Shown here one piece after another: positions 1 through 9,930 of a DNA stretch of 36,267 bases; the first letter of the stretch is position 1; every line of letters begins with the position of its first letter. The DNA is taken from contig JANDJZ010000404.1 of assembly GCA_027943245.1 (NCBI GenBank), positions 1 to 36,267 on the forward strand, in the 5' to 3' direction. A program made the translations under genes and the position numbers. This stretch comes from Acanthamoeba sp. SK_2022b (lineage: Eukaryota; Discosea; Longamoebia; Acanthamoebidae). The notes beneath the pieces were generated by a model that was not told the origin of the DNA, did not search any database, and saw only the letters and a list, made by a program, of their open reading frames with translations.

Positions 1-1143
1 GAAGATGGCATCGAGTACCAGGGGTTCCCGGCGCTGGGTGTCGTCATCCAGGGCATCCTCAACCCGCTCCTCCGCAAGAGCCTCGGCATGCAGGTCTGCC
101 ACCCAAACTATTTATTCTTTATTAATTTTTATACAATATATAAGATATTATATCCACAAATTTATATTTATTTTATTTGAAATATGAATATAATTTGATT
201 TTTCTGTCATAGAAAATCTGACGCCGTGTGTGTGGTGGACCGAATGAAGGGCAAGGAGAGCGGGGTGTTGGTGACCAAGGTCATGTACGGCAACTCGGCG
301 TACGGCCACCTCGAGTCGGGCGACGTCATCCTGGAGATCGACGGCGTCAAGGTCTTCAACAACGGCACCGTCTCCCTCAAGCTCAACCCCTCCTCCAAAC
401 ACAAATACCGGTACCGCACACGCTCGCACGCACCGCACACACCTGCCACTTACTGTACGCACACACGCACGCACACACGCACACACGCACAGGACGTGGT
501 ATAGCATTCTGCTGCAGTCGCGCCATGTGGGAGACGAGGTGTCGCTGGTCGTTCGCCGCAAGAGCGCCGGATACGCGCTGGAGTCGGTCCGGTTCCCGCT
601 GCTGCCGCTGACGATGCTCGTGCCCACGCCCACCTACGACGTCGCGCCCTCGTACTATCTCTACTGCGGGCTCCTCTTCCAACCGCTGAGCAAGGACTAC
701 CTCACCACCTGGTCCAACTGGCGCAAGAACGCCCCCAAGGAATACGTCCACTACTACGAATGCGGGGTACCCACCTCCTTCTCTCTGCGTACTCTCACTA
801 AAAATTAAAAAATCATATTAAAAATAAAAATAACCAAAAATAACCAAAAATAAAAATAACCAAAATTGGCAGATACCAGAGAAGGACCGCACGCAGGTGG
901 TCGTCTTGACGAAGATCTTGGCCGACAGGTAGACGCCCCTCCTCTTCATGTACACTGGAGCTCGCTGACCTGTGGTTTGGTTGGTTGTGCACGTCCAGCA
1001 TCAACGTGGGCTACGACGACGACGGCGCCTACACCAACTCGAGCGTCACGTCGTGCAACGGCGTGGCCATCCGCAACCTGCGGCACTTGGTCGACGTAAT
1101 CGACGGCACTCCCGCTGACCAGGTGCGACACACAACACACACA

Positions 1144-1177
<34 letters not shown>

Positions 1178-1432
1178 CGCGCGCAGAAGGCGTCGATGCT
1201 GATACGGGTCGTTGGTTGTGTTCAGGAGACGGTTACGATCGTGACGAGCGAGAACGAGGTGGTGGTGCTGCCCGCACCGAAGCAAAAGGCGGCCGAGGAG
1301 GCCACGGAGCGAATCCTTCGCGTCTACAAGATACAGCAGGACCGATCCGCCGACCTGCTCGCCACGGCCCCACCACCCTCGCCGTCATCGCCGCCCACAG
1401 CCACTGCCACCGATGGCTCGCCGCAGGCCTGA
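1..1432 (+). CDS. Deg9-type (DegP/HtrA) serine protease, C-terminal part (5' truncated by window)
   Basis: Exons read about 1-93, 213-410, 493-766, 873-928, 999-1122 and 1226-1432 (stop). The translation carries a PDZ domain (SGVLVTKV, then SGDVILEIDGVKV) followed by the second PDZ-like region typical of plant and protist Deg2/Deg9 proteases (VPTPTYDVAPSYYLYCGLLF, then NGVAIRNLRHLVDVI). The trypsin-like catalytic domain would lie upstream of the window. Family members are ATP-independent serine proteases for misfolded or unstable proteins, usually in organelles or the nucleus. Phases close exactly from 213 to the stop. The first junction does not close with the GT at 94 but does close with a GC donor at 92 (GCAGGT). 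The last intron holds a CA/GA microsatellite. The family assignment is sure from domain order and conserved strings; catalytic activity cannot be judged here. Confidence 0.85.
1134..1177. repeat. (CA)n(GA)n microsatellite in an intron
   Basis: A dinucleotide tract lies inside the last intron of the Deg9-type gene, shortly after the donor site. CA units pass directly into GA units. Confidence 0.95.
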
Positions 1433-1558
1433 CCCAGAGCAAGCCTAGTGGCGCCGTCGCCTTCTTGTAGAAATGGAGTCGTGTTGCGTGTGAGCGAGAG
1501 CGCGTGTGAGCAAAGGCGATGTGTGTGCGCGCGCGCCAGGCCAACCGGCTGACGACGC

Positions 1559-2495
1559 TCACTGCACAGCGGCGTGGGAGTCCCAGTAGGCGACGGCCTT
1601 GAGGTAGGCCTCGCGGTCCAGCGACGCCCCGCTGCCACCCTCTTCTCGCCCCAGCGAGTTGCGCATGGCCGTGATGGGCGTCATCGGCGTCTCGTAGCTG
1701 CACACGTGCGACGGAGACACCAGCTGAGTTGAGGGGGGGGGGTGGAGAGGAGGAGGGCGGGGCACAGGAGGGCGCACGCACTCCTCGTCCTGAGCTTTGA
1801 TCGAGACGATGCCCCACTCGTAGTCCTTGGCCGTCTCCTTCTGGTCCGAGGGCAGCGCGGCGTCCTCTTCCTCAATCTGCGCTCGCCTGTCGTCCGCGTT
1901 GGTCGAGACGGGAAGGGCAGCGCTGATCAGAGGAGAGGCCAAGGCGGGAAGAGGAGGGAGGCATCTCGTACGAGTAGAGGATGACGTCGAGATACTTGGC
2001 GGCGGGCACCTCCACGTCCTTGGCCTCGAACCAACGCGCGAGCACGGGCAGCTCTGACGCTCGTCTCGCCACGTAGCCCGACCTGCGAGCAAATATAAGT
2101 ATTAATATTTAATTAATATTTAATTAAATTATGATTTATTAAATAAAAAGATAGTAATTCAAATTGGTTTCGACGATGAAGGGGTGAGCGTGCCGCAGGA
2201 GGTGCCTGTTGGAGTCAGTGATGGTAATGGCACCCACCTTGGCTCCCGTGAAGTTGGGCACGAACAGATGCTTGCAGAATGGTGCATACCTGTGCATATA
2301 CAATTAGCAGAGGTGCAGTGCAGTGAGACAAATCTCTCCATACCCATCGACGAGCGTGGCGCTGCCCGAATTAAACAGCTGATTAATGTGATCTTCGAAC
2401 ACCTGCTTATCGAAACCCGTGAGCTTGGTGCCCGAGAAGGCCGGGTCGTCGAACTGCCTGAACGCAAAGGGATTCAACCTCACTGCCCTCCTCAT
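1559..2495 (-). CDS. DUF3228 family protein
   Basis: Five exons in transcript order: 2495-2344, 2289-2194, 2082-1972, 1886-1782, 1697-1559. All phases close and give 200 aa, about the usual size of the family. Diagnostic strings in order are FRQFDDPAFSGTK, ATLVDGYAPFCKHLFVPNF, HLLRSGYVARR, ELPVLARWFE, KYLDVILYS, WGIVSIKAQD, ETPMTPITAMRNSLG and EEGGSG. The molecular function of DUF3228 is unknown to me. The start at 2495 (MRRAVRLNPF) is the first in-frame ATG before the conserved core. The intron after HLLR has no usable GT donor; a GC donor (GCACGC at 2193) restores the family sequence exactly. The gene is divergent from the RCC1 gene. Confidence 0.85.
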
Positions 2496-3195
2496 CCTTT
2501 CTTTCGTTATTTTCTTTTTACTGGTGCAGCTTGTCCAACTGCCTGTGGCAGCGTGGTGCTGCGCTCACGCACACGCGATAATACACTCGTTGATGGCAAG
2601 CTTGAGAGCAGTGTTACCTACACGCTTGGGTAGCGGGGTTGGGCACTTTGTCGCTGCACATGCAACGTGTGCCTGGGCGAGGCGCACACGAGCGCGCACC
2701 AGGAGGAGGCGTACCTTCAAAGGTGCGCACGCACCATTGGTTGGTCGTCGCTGCCCGCGGGATCGGGCATCGAGCTTAACCGGATGTTCACATTACACAC
2801 GCCGACGTGCCAGAGCGCTCAGCCCACAGCTTGTAGACCACAGCACACAGGACAGGAGAGTGAGAGGAGTAGTGGAGCGGAGCAGCCGTGTGCCTGGTCG
2901 CTGGCGCTCAGAGATTCCAGAGCTTCTCCCTGGTCGAGAGACCATATCTGTACGCCGCTCTGCCAGCGGGCCTGGACCAGGCGCAATCGCTCCGTGGTGG
3001 GCGAGCGTGCAGCTGCTCAGGGTACTTTGCCACAAACAGCTGCCTCCATACCTATCAAGAGCTCTCACCAGCAAGCAGCTTCATTCAAAAAACGGTACGA
3101 GACGGCAGCGGCACCGCGAAATGCCTGGCATTCTTGTATTATAATAACGTTTTCTAATTTGTTAGTTTTTTAATAATACAAAAGCACAACAGAAG
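2496..3195. other. Divergent intergenic region
   Basis: About 700 bp lie between the DUF3228 start (minus) and the RCC1-protein start (plus). I see no firm gene. It holds one minus-strand F-box-like fragment (separate entry) and possible further minus-strand exon-like pieces around 2700-2790 ending in a GTACGC donor. Promoters of both flanking genes should lie here; I recognise no specific element. Confidence 0.4.
2908..3131 (-). pseudogene. Possible F-box gene fragment
   Basis: On the minus strand, ATG at 3131, exon 3131-3099, an intron with GTACCG donor and ATAG acceptor, then exon 3051-2908 give a 58-aa reading frame in phase. Its centre, VWRQLFVAKYPEQL, followed by a W- and Y-rich stretch ending TREKLW, resembles the second half of an F-box and its flank. 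The first half of an F-box is absent and only about 65 bp remain before the RCC1 start codon. It may be a truncated remnant, a badly modelled gene, or chance. Confidence 0.3.
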
Positions 3196-4300
3196 ATGGA
3201 GGGGGACGGGCGGCTTATGGTGTGGGGTGCATGCGAGGACGTAACGAATAAACAAGAGGGCGAAGTTACGCAGATTGTGTGCACGCACCAGATGGGCCTT
3301 CTGGTCGCTCATCCTGCCGCGTCATCTGCCTCGACGCTACAGATTTTCTTTCACTCGCCCGAGTTCGTGGCCACCGAGGAGCACCAGATGGCAGTGGCCA
3401 GGGCAGACGACGGGGAAGGCGAAGATGATAACAACGACGAGGAAAGGAGCAGAAAGCGGCAACGAACTTTAGAGGAGGACGCGGCGAGGCCGCGGTTACG
3501 GCTTCTCGGCCAACCCGCCAAGGTCGTGCGGGTGGCTGCGACCTGGGCGCACGCTCTGCTGCTCGACGGTCCGCCCTTTGCTGCTCTGACGGAATGTTCA
3601 CCAGCCGCTCACCAGCTCTGCAGAGGCGGGAGCGCTGTATAGTGTCGGATGGAACGCGTTCGGACAGTGCGGCACAGGCACTCGGTTGGGACTTCTTCCT
3701 CTTCGTGCTGGCTCTCTCTGTTTAGGTCGACCTGCATGTCCCTACTGACGCTGCTCACATGTCCGTCAACCAGGGAGCCTGTCCGTAGCCCATTCAGGTT
3801 GGATGTGCTGAGCTCTGCCTTTCCGATACGGTCGATCGCTGCGGGAGAGAAGCACTCGCTGGCCGTGAGCAGTGACGTCACGCCTAGCTTACCGCCTCGC
3901 CTCCTTTAACGTGCGGCGTGAATCGATTGCTGATGCCAATCGTGCGGCTTGTGCAGGCAGGGGCGAGGTCTGGGCTTGGGGCTGGAACAGATACGGGCAA
4001 TTAGGGCTCGACGACGATGTTGCACGGGTACTCACGCACGAGAGGCTTGCGCGCACGACGTGTGCAGGCTTTCGTTATTCATGGCTGCATATTTATTGAG
4101 ATGTTTTGTTAACCAATCGTTCGCATGCTGTCTCAGCTGGAAGCATGGGAACACACTGAACTGTCGAAACAAGAAGGCGAGCTTCGCTTCACGCCCGAAG
4201 ATTTCATACACCCCACTCCTCGACGCCTGGATTCTTTCGTAAGGTGGAACCAGCCCTCTTTGTTCTCCACCACTCTCTGTTCGCGCTCTCACCCCATCCG

Positions 4301-4333
<33 letters not shown>

Positions 4334-5284
4334 GTGCTTTGCTGAGCGACCTCTCAGAGATGGCGTGAAGGTAGCCAAAGTGTTTAGCGGATGGAATTAC
4401 TCGCTCGCGCTATCCGAGTTGGGCCAACTCTTCTCGTTTGGCTGGGGAATGTATGCTCAGGTAGCCCCTCCTCTGTTGTAGCATTCCTTTCCCGCCTAGC
4501 GTCATTGCACTGAACAACTCGTTAACGCGCGTTGCGAGAGAACAGTTGGGCCGGGGCGACTTGCAAAACGAGTTCACTCCCCGACCGATCGACTTTGCCG
4601 CCTGCGCTGGCGGGACAGGTGAAGAAGGGCTCGATGAAGATGAAGAGGAGGACATTGTCGACTGTGCGTGCGGGCTATGGCATGTGGCCGCCATTACCGA
4701 GAGCGGCAAGGTATACACATGGGGCTACGGCAAAGATGGACAGGTACTCCCTCATGGCTGTTTGCGTCTCTCTTCATGTGGGCGTCCCCCTTCTTTCCCA
4801 GCTCACATCTCTTGCCCACCAAGATGGGCGACGGCACCAGCAACGGTAGCTCGGTGCCGCAGCTCGTGGCAGCCCTCAAGGGCTTGCGAGCAGTTCAAGT
4901 GTGCTGCGGGACCCGCCACACGTCCATTCTCACAGGTCCGCGGGCACTCGCTCCTGCTGCAATGGTGACTGAGAAACGGGCGCATAGTTGCTCTTACACA
5001 TTTCGCTTCCCTGCCGGTAGACGAGGGCGAGGTGTATGCGTGGGGATTCAACGCCTTTGGCCAAGCTGTGCCTCACCGCACGACTGTTTCCTTGGAACAA
5101 CAACTTTCGGCCGAGGTCAGCAATGTCCTCGTGCCGACCAAGGTAGAGCCCCGCACATTGCTTAAGAGGCGTTTATGGTTTGTTGATCTAATGCTTGTTT
5201 GCCCAGGTGGAAAGTCTGCCAGGTCGCGCGACGCGAATGTGGGCTGGTCCTTGGAGCACCTTTGTCTGGCTTTCCTCAACATGA
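3196..5284 (+). CDS. RCC1-repeat (beta-propeller) protein
   Basis: Ten exons close in phase: 3196-3568, 3624-3684, 3726-3871, 3957-4027, 4137-4243, 4358-4460, 4546-4743, 4824-4935, 5021-5142, 5207-5284. They give 456 aa. RCC1 blades are visible as LYSVGWNAFGQCGTG, AAGEKHSLAVSS, EVWAWGWNRYGQLGL, FSGWNYSLALSE, QLFSFGWGMYAQLGRG, CGLWHVAAITES, KVYTWGYGKDGQMGDG, CGTRHTSILTG and EVYAWGFNAFGQ, ending WAGPWSTFVWLSST. RCC1 propellers act as Ran exchange factors or as general protein-binding scaffolds. An acidic/basic insert (DDGEGEDDNNDEE, then RKRQR) lies near residue 75-95 and could hold a nuclear signal. Nothing shows Ran specificity. The intron before 4358 carries a GTT repeat. Confidence 0.85.
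4300..4332. repeat. (GTT)n microsatellite in an intron of the RCC1 gene
   Basis: About ten GTT units sit shortly before the 3' splice site at 4356-4357, where they act as a T-rich tract. Confidence 0.9.
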
Positions 5285-5453
5285 ACTCTAGCCCATCAGG
5301 GGACCGTGACCGGCGCGGCTCAGTGAAGCGCCTGTCCATTACCTTCTTTGGGTTGTCGACAGAATCGTCTTGGCGTTTCGCCGGCGCGCGTAGCGCGCCA
5401 AGCAAGACACCAAAAGAGGTAGCAGGGAAGAAGAAGAAGAGGTCCGACGCAAG

Positions 5454-7245
5454 ATGCTGCCGAGACAGTCAGAGGCTGCTCTTGTAGTTCTGAATAGAAC
5501 CCAGGAGCGCGAGGGCAAGGAGTGGCATCGTAACCTAGGTTCACTGCTTGAGCTGACGCGCTTCATCACTGCCAACGTGGACTGTTACCGGTACGCTACG
5601 CGCACATTCATCCTATGCATGAGAGCTCATCTTGTTACCTCGCTTCAGAGCGGTGCTGGCCGAAGCTAGAACGCTTAAACAGCACAATAGCTTTCTCCAG
5701 GTGCTGCGTCTGCGCCACTTCCATTTGCTTGCGTCGGTATTAACGCAACTTGCACGCGCAGAACACCATTCGTTGCATGTACGATGCATTTTCATCTGAA
5801 GCAAAGCTGCTACGGAGAGAGATGTCAAAGTGTGTTGTCGAGGTCCAGAAGATCAACTGCATCGCAGCGCTAGTGCACGAGAAAGGGAAAGGCCTGGCTG
5901 CAGCTGAGGTAAACGAACATCCCTTCAGAGGTACGCAACTGGAGAGTTGAGCTCTTCGTTGCAGATAGGCGAGAGGAGGAAGGAAAGAGAGAAGCTCATT
6001 CAAGAACTGAACAAGGTGCGATTCCAGACCCTAAAGAGAGTTTGGGTTACTGAGCCTCGCTTCTTCGCTCCAGCTGTGGTCTCTCAACACGGCTTATGGA
6101 AGCGCCATGTCAGCCTATAAGAACGACTGTGCAAAGCGCGAAGATCAGCTCAGCGAACTTGGCCGTGCGTGCTTGCTGTGTTCGTTGCCAAGCAATTGAT
6201 AGTCAAAGTAATCATCTCTTGACAGGACACGTAAAGGTCCTCCAGCGTGATCTGGACCAGGAAAGAAACGCAAAGGAGGAGCTTAAGCAGGAACTAGAGC
6301 GAGTGAGGAGCGAGCAGCGCGCATCACTGCTCCGAGCGAGCCAATGCGACCACATAGCTGCGAGCGGGTCAGGAGCGGATCCGGCCATTGCGTTACACCA
6401 TGAAGACATGAACCCAGTAGTCCCTTGCAGTAACATACCACCAGAAGGTAAGCGCCTAAACTATCAAGTCGCTGTAAGCCGTGGTTACAGGATTGATGTC
6501 AGCTGCAGTTTCTCTGGAGACGGAATCAGAGGCGGGCTGTGCCAGCGGCTACACTTCTCCGCAATACGAAGCCGCAGAAGTACGTACAAAAGCGGATACG
6601 GACGACGATATCCTCGAATGCATGCGACACGTTCAAGATGCGGAGAGCAGGTTGGTACGGGAACATGCCCCGATACCTGTCGTTAGTTAAGGCTTTGCGC
6701 TCATACACGATCCACAGGAGCTTGAACAAGCGCTACAAAGAGAGCAGCTGCGCAACTTCGATTTAGAGGAAAAGCTCGCCAGCCTCCAGATTGAGCATCA
6801 GCGCTCGACCGAGAAGCTCATGGTAAGCCGTACTTCACTTGTCGCTTTGCTCTGTGATCCGGTGTTGATGAAGTCCGCCGACACAGCGCAAGCATAACCG
6901 TGAACGAGAAGCTCTGGCCGCCAAGCTGCTGAATCTTCAGGAGGCCATGGACCAGGTGGCTGTTCTATCGGTACTCTGGCCTCAGAGTGGCGGTAGCTGA
7001 TGACAGGCATTTATAAGAACCGTTTTTCGTTCTTGTCTCCACCACAGGAAAAGAATCGACAGCTGATGACTCTTTGCCAAGGGTGGAAGGAGCAGATCCA
7101 CCGCTACCGCGACCATTTTCTGGCCCTGAAAGAGTGCACAATTGGGTCGTCACCAGCTGAGGGCGCGCCGTACGTGATCACTGGCTTAGTTTCTGTCTTC
7201 CACGTACACTCACACCGCCAGCGCAACAAAGCTTGCCTGTGCTGA
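5454..7245 (+). CDS. Coiled-coil protein of unknown function
   Basis: Exons 5454-5590, 5649-5700, 5762-5908, 5965-6015, 6074-6164, 6226-6447, 6491-6654, 6718-6822, 6887-6970 and 7048-7245 close in phase and give about 416 aa from ATG 5454. A further 48-nt intron (7174-7221) that keeps frame is possible. The product is mainly long amphipathic helix, rich in E, K, Q, R and L (for example LQRDLDQERNAKEELKQELE and ELEQALQREQLRNFDLEEKL), broken by a loop near residues 200-260. No enzymatic motif is seen. The frame is open for 60 nt upstream of the ATG (an EEEEEVRRK stretch), so the true start may lie in an upstream exon. It follows the RCC1 gene by 169 bp on the same strand; one RCC1-coiled-coil gene is a possible alternative. 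Confidence 0.65.
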
Positions 7246-7382
7246 GGAGAAGGGGACACACACCCGTGCGACGGATGAGAAGCATCGAAGGCGCGCCTCC
7301 TTTCGAGTGACCAAAATGTTCGGCTTCGTTTTCAACAACAGTACAACATTACGCTAGCAACGTTGTTTCTTCAGAGGCTGGC

Positions 7383-8003
7383 TTAGGCGGAGGCCTTGTC
7401 GTCCGGGCGCTGCCAGGTTTTGATGGGCTCGCGCTGCTTGGAGACCGTGGAGGCCACGGCGGCTTCTATGACTGCCAGGTGGTGATGCGTGTCCTCCACG
7501 CGCACCAACGGCGCATGCGGAAGCAGCACAAAGCCCTCTTCGTCCGCCCCCTTCTCCTCCCCGGTCGAGGCCTGGCCGGACCTGAGGGCGACTGTGCGAG
7601 CGATACACCGGTGGAAGTCCCTGAACTCGTCGACCATGTCCTGCTTGGCCTTTCCCTGCGCCGGATCGAACACGGTCTCCTCCACTTCACCTGCATCACG
7701 CCGCATGTCGTGGACAGAGGTAAGCTCGGGAGCGCAGTAGCGTGAGAGGGAGGGGAGCCGTGCGTGCTACCGTTGGACTTGTGGTGGCGGAGACGGCAGA
7801 GGTTGTCAAGCACGAGCATGCCGTCGGTGCCGATGACCTGGAAGAGGCCGTCGGAGCGGCTGGATGCGTGGGTCATCGCCCACGCGCCCACCGCGCCGCT
7901 TTCCAGCTCCATGGCCATCGCGATCGTGTCCACTGTGCCATAAGACCGCGATGAGAGACTTAGCAACGCACGGAGACGAACACGAAGCCACCACACACAC
8001 ACA

Positions 8004-8092
<89 letters not shown>

Positions 8093-8200
8093 CAACGCCG
8101 TACCGGGGCCGTTCTTGTCTTGAACTTGTCGAGTGTAGGCGGCCACCGAGCGAACCGGTCCTAGCACTGTGGTCACGATTGACACCCAATGCACTCCCGC

Positions 8201-8238
<38 letters not shown>

Positions 8239-8242
8239 TGTG

Positions 8243-8274
<32 letters not shown>

Positions 8275-9133
8275 TGATGCGTGTGTGCGAGAGAGAGAGA
8301 GAGAGGAGAGAGGAGCACGCGTTTCGAGAGCGCCTATTAGAATGAAGCGAGCGGGGAGGGGGGCACCGGTGAAGGCAGGAAGAAGATGGTCGCAAGTACC
8401 GGATATGATGCCCGCGATGTGCTTGGGATTCTGGCGCCATGGCGTGTAGAGGTACGGGTTGTTGTCGGGCGCGAACTGGCGCCAGAAGTGCAGACTGAAC
8501 GTAACCACCGACCCAACCGCTCCCTCTACAACACAACACACAATACACAACAACACGGGTTCAGTTGGGCGATGAGGTAGCGCCAGTGTGGGGTATGGGC
8601 AGGCAGCGAGGCGCACCCATGACAAGCCGGGCCATGGCCTGGAGCGAGCGCTTGTAGGGGTAGTTCTCGGCGATCATGATGGCCACCTCGTCCCGACGCT
8701 GCTGGCTCAGGTGGACCATTGCGGTGGCGTCTGCGAGCGTGTGCGCGGTGGGCTTCTCCAGCAGCACGTGCTTGCCCGCAGCGGTGGCGGCGCGGGCCAC
8801 CTCGAGATTGTACTCGACCGGGAGCGCGCCAACGATCGCGTCGACGTCGTCGCGGGCCACCACGTCGCGCCAGTCGGTGCACACGAACACCGCGTCGGGA
8901 GACAGGCCTGCAGCGCGCACGTAGGCTTCGGCCTTGTCCAGCGAACGATTGCACACGGCAGTGATCGCGAACAGGTCGCCCAGCTCCTGTTGGCAAGAGG
9001 AGGCGTTATTGGTGGGGGGGGGGGATAGCGCACAACCGTGGGATGGTGAGACCTTGATGGCGGGGAGGTGGGATGAGTTGGCCCACAGCCCGGTGCCAAC
9101 GATGCCGAGACGAACAACCGCTCCTGCCTCCAT
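7383..9133 (-). CDS. Gfo/Idh/MocA family NAD(P)-dependent oxidoreductase
   Basis: Six exons: 9133-9053, 8986-8617, 8525-8400, 8202-8104, 7932-7771, 7690-7383. Phases close exactly to 381 aa, normal for the family. The N-terminal Rossmann fold shows VRLGIVGTGLWA (glycine-rich dinucleotide site) and the family signature LLEKP near residue 115, with the catalytic-type lysine. The C-terminal domain shows DAGVHWV, matching the conserved D/GVH region. Family members oxidise or reduce sugar alcohols, inositols or trans-dihydrodiols in the cytosol; the substrate cannot be told from sequence. The protein has no signal peptide. Introns 3 and 4, either side of the 99-nt exon 4, carry long complementary microsatellites (see findings). 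Confidence 0.9.
7991..8092. repeat. (CA)n(GA)n microsatellite
   Basis: It lies in intron 4 of the minus-strand Gfo/Idh/MocA gene. In transcript sense it reads (UC)n(UG)n. Confidence 0.95.
8204..8313. repeat. (TG)n(CGTG)n(GA)n microsatellite
   Basis: It lies in intron 3 of the same gene, directly before exon 4. In transcript sense it reads mainly (CA)n, complementary to the tract in intron 4. Confidence 0.95.
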
Positions 9134-9190
9134 CTAGTTGTGCACTTTACCGAATTTCCTTGTATTATCTTTTTGATATTTTTACTTGTT

Positions 9191-9210
9191 TTCTGTTTGC
9201 GCAAACAGAA
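9191..9210. repeat. Perfect 20-bp palindrome
   Basis: TTCTGTTTGCGCAAACAGAA equals its own reverse complement. It lies about 60 bp upstream of the oxidoreductase start codon, so it could be a dimeric transcription-factor site or a small hairpin. Confidence 0.85.
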
Positions 9211-9255
9211 TCTGGAAGACGCGACTGTGGCCACAATAGAGAATGTCCAGGTGGC

Positions 9256-9395
9256 ATCTCATCTGGTAAATGACAAAAAGATATGACAGCCTCTCTCAAC
9301 ATGGATCTACTTGTCTGTCTATAGTAAATACTCTCATAGATCCTTGCCATGTTGAGAGAGGCTGTCATATCTTTTTGTCATTTACCAGATGAGAT
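9256..9395. repeat. Foldback element: 49-bp perfect inverted repeat
   Basis: The left arm 9256-9304 and right arm 9347-9395 are exact reverse complements, separated by 42 bp. GGATCT and AGATCC inside the loop region extend the pairing. No clear target-site duplication flanks the arms. It could be a MITE-like foldback element or a hairpin RNA source; neither is shown. Confidence 0.9.
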
Positions 9396-9930
9396 TGTTG
9401 TTTTTTGTACTTCCAAGGATCCATGCCAGGGCCCTCACTTGTTGCAGTCCAGGCCTGGACACAAGGACTACCCAACAACTACTGCTATACCAGAGAGATG
9501 TTTCCTCAATAAAAAGGATGCCTCCTAGATGGGGCTCCAGAACACCATGTCATGCCATTAGGCCAAGCAGTATGCACCAGTCCAAATGGATATACCCCTG
9601 TGACAAGGGCTCAACTTGTGGGCACACAAGGCAAGATGCAAGCCACAGGCCATCACACACAGCAAATGAACCTTTACTGGGAAAGACCTTGCATTCAAAC
9701 AAAAGGGCCTCACAAACACCTGAATCCGCCCTAGGCCAAGCTAGAACCACCAAGAGCTAAGGCCTGCTCTCACATAGAGGAAACCAAAAGATAAAGAAGG
9801 AAGAAAAAAAGTAAATCAAGTACCTTATTGGTGGGAAATATCCCTTGGCCGGACGGTTTCCCACAGGAGTTAAAAGCACGCAAGAAGGAACCCAAACCAC
9901 AACCAATCAAACACCAAACCACCAAACATC

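Larger units (their letters stand above)
9134..9930. other. Intergenic region with palindrome, foldback and unlike composition
   Basis: No convincing gene is seen in about 800 bp between the oxidoreductase start and the START gene. It holds a 20-bp palindrome, a 140-bp foldback (separate entries) and, from about 9396 to 9790, a lower-GC stretch with many CA/TG steps and no splice-like pattern, unlike neighbouring genes. Minus-strand frames there run up to 67 codons but match nothing I recognise. Near 9826-9875, ATTGGTGGGAAA and GTTTCCCAC could belong to the START promoter. Confidence 0.5.

Noticed and set aside
7991..8092. CRISPR-like or coding repeat array
   Set aside because: It is a simple dinucleotide microsatellite with no spacers, inside an intron.
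7466..8548. 360-codon minus-strand frame with CVCV and HTHT runs
   Set aside because: It reads through microsatellite introns of the oxidoreductase gene in the wrong frame for most exons.
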